The notes below the pieces were generated by a model that was given only the letters and a program-made list of their open reading frames with translations, searched no databases and was not told the origin of the DNA. Positions 4,010 to 5,237 of a DNA stretch of 5,237 bases are shown piece after piece. Position numbers and translations under genes: made by a program. The DNA is from Acetobacteraceae bacterium. GTDB lineage: Bacteria > Pseudomonadota > Alphaproteobacteria > Acetobacterales > Acetobacteraceae. Within the stretch, counting starts at the first letter, position 1. Each line of letters starts with the position of its first letter. The DNA is taken from contig DAICYU010000331.1 of NCBI GenBank assembly GCA_027311485.1, positions 1 through 5,237 of the forward strand. The letters are read 5' to 3'.

Positions 4010-5237
4010 ATGCCCCAGGAGATGACATCGCGGAAGACATCCGGGATGATTTCAGCGCCGCAGCCCGAAGCGGCTGAAGCTGGCGCCGACGTGCTGCGCG
4101 CGGGCGGGAATGTTGTCGATGCCGCCGTGACGGCTGCGCTGGTGCAGACCGTTGTGGACCCGCAAATGTGCGGGATCGCCGGCATGGGCTGCATGCACCT
4201 GTATCTTCCCTCCCAGGCGGTGCATGTCACGCTCGACTTCCACGGCCGCTCACCCGCCGCAACGCGGGCCGATATGTGGGCGGACCGCATCGTGCGGGAA
4301 GCCGAGGACGGCTGGGGCTTTATTCTTCGCGGGCGGGAGAACGAGATCGGCTACCAGTCGATCACCACCCCCCGAACCCTGGCGGCCCTGGATCACGCCC
4401 TTCGACGCTATGGTACGATCTCGCTGGCGGACGCGTTGCGGCCGGCAATCGCTTATGCCGAGGAGGGATGCCTCATTCGGCCTCATGTGGTCGAGTTCTG
4501 GCACCGCCCGCCCGTCGCCGGTCGCGATGGCAATATCGGAATCGTCACCAAATTCCCGGCGGCGCGGAAGATTTATACGGCGCCAGATGGCCAACCGCTG
4601 CGCGTTGGGGAGACGTTACGCAACCCGGATATGGCGAGGACGTACCGTCGCATTGCCGAACACGGCGCCACTGATTTCTACGCCGGCGCGATTGCCCGGC
4701 GCATCGTCGAGGACATGCGGGCGAATGGCGGCCTGATTGGGGAAGACGACCTCGCGACCTGTGTGCCGGAAGAAACGACCCCGCTCTGGGGTACCTATCA
4801 CGGCCTGCGCATCGCAACCAACAACCCGCCCGGCGGCGGGATCATGCTGCTGGAGATGCTCAACATCCTGGAGAACTTTGACCTCGCCGCAATCGGGCAT
4901 AACACGCCGGAGTATATCCGCGTTGTTTCGGAAGCGATGAAGATCGCCACAGTGGACAAGGACCTCCATGTCGGCGATCCAAGGTTCGTCGATGTGCCGG
5001 TCGAACGTCTGACATCCAAGGATTACGCACGCGCAATGGCAGAGCGGATCCGGCGCCGGGAGCGGACAGTCGTACCGCGCTTCAACGCCGGCGGGGCCGA
5101 AAGCAAGCACACCACGCAGCTTTCGATTGCTGACGCGGCCGGCAATGCCGTCAGCATGACGCATACGCTCGGGCAGCCGTCCGGTGTCATAACCGACGGG
5201 CTCGGCTTCATGTACAACGGTGCCATGGCGGTGTTCG
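4010..5237 (+). CDS. gamma-glutamyltransferase-family Ntn-hydrolase (C-terminus cut by window end)
   Basis: The open frame runs 409 codons plus one base off the window end. The fold is that of GGT (PF01019): ADVLRAGGNVVDAAV (26-40), VVDPQMCGIAG (48-58), NGGLIGEDDLA (239-249), the NPPGGG loop (272-277) and LNILENFDL (284-292). These proteins are made as a precursor that cuts itself before a Thr, which then becomes the nucleophile. Here that point is H367/T368 within ESKHTTQLS, so the whole large subunit and the first 42 residues of the small subunit are present. By eye against E. coli Ggt, Arg114 is replaced by His78 in LDFHGRSP, Asn411 by Gly388, Gln430 by Ala405 and Asp433 by Val408, while Thr409 is kept as Thr386. 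Loss of these glutamate-binding residues suggests another substrate, such as an acyl-amide. No signal peptide is seen from any plausible start, unlike periplasmic E. coli Ggt. It is divergent from the amidohydrolase gene. Confidence 0.94.
   Translation, partial: MPQEMTSRKTSGMISAPQPEAAEAGADVLRAGGNVVDAAVTAALVQTVVDPQMCGIAGMGCMHLYLPSQAVHVTLDFHGRSPAATRADMWADRIVREAEDGWGFILRGRENEIGYQSITTPRTLAALDHALRRYGTISLADALRPAIAYAEEGCLIRPHVVEFWHRPPVAGRDGNIGIVTKFPAARKIYTAPDGQPLRVGETLRNPDMARTYRRIAEHGATDFYAGAIARRIVEDMRANGGLIGEDDLATCVPEETTPLWGTYHGLRIATNNPPGGGIMLLEMLNILENFDLAAIGHNTPEYIRVVSEAMKIATVDKDLHVGDPRFVDVPVERLTSKDYARAMAERIRRRERTVVPRFNAGGAESKHTTQLSIADAAGNAVSMTHTLGQPSGVITDGLGFMYNGAMAVF

Noticed and set aside
3769..4290. 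A 173-residue minus-strand open frame crossing the divergent intergenic region
   Set aside because: Its first half is antisense to the GGT-like gene and the rest has no family signature. The strong ribosome binding sites on both sides fit the two divergent genes instead.
4152..4736. Plus-strand open frames of 194 and 168 residues inside the GGT-like gene
   Set aside because: They are out of frame with a continuous reading frame that carries all GGT family motifs. That frame is simply open at the window end.

Overview
The window is a GC-rich stretch of bacterial DNA with four protein-coding genes, two of them cut by the window edges, and one decayed insertion sequence. The GC-rich coding style, the families present and an IS3-family remnant suggest a soil or environmental alphaproteobacterium, possibly of a Bradyrhizobium or sphingomonad type. 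That placement is inferred from general resemblance; no rRNA or other marker is present.

Layout: (1) 1-263, minus strand: N-terminal part of an alpha/beta-hydrolase of the epoxide hydrolase type. (2) 264-990: about 0.7 kb with no convincing gene but several good hairpins. (3) 991-1170: a 180-bp internally deleted IS3-family element with both 27-bp terminal inverted repeats and a broken C-terminal scrap of its transposase. (4) 1177-2832, plus strand: a complete acyl-CoA ligase (adenylate-forming, CaiC-like), starting only 6 bp after the element. (5) 2833-2926: convergent intergenic space with two GC-rich hairpins. (6) 2927-3772, minus strand: a complete amidohydrolase-2 (COG3618-like) protein. 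(7) 3773-4009: divergent intergenic region with a perfect 12-bp palindrome and a long-range inverted repeat. (8) 4010-5237 and beyond, plus strand: a gamma-glutamyltransferase-family Ntn-hydrolase with its autoprocessing threonine, truncated by the window end.

Together the genes look like part of an accessory catabolic region: a hydrolase that could open or cleave a substrate, a ligase that would activate a carboxylic acid as its CoA thioester, an amidohydrolase or lactonase-type enzyme, and an Ntn-hydrolase that may release an acyl or amide-linked group. No substrate can be named from the sequence. The most interesting point is that the GGT-like protein keeps the catalytic threonine but, in a by-eye comparison with E. 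coli Ggt, lacks the residues that hold the gamma-glutamyl group, so it may act on something other than glutathione-like substrates. The next most interesting is the miniature IS3 derivative that has replaced the normal leader of the acyl-CoA ligase gene. I found no tRNA, rRNA, CRISPR array, defence system or phage gene.
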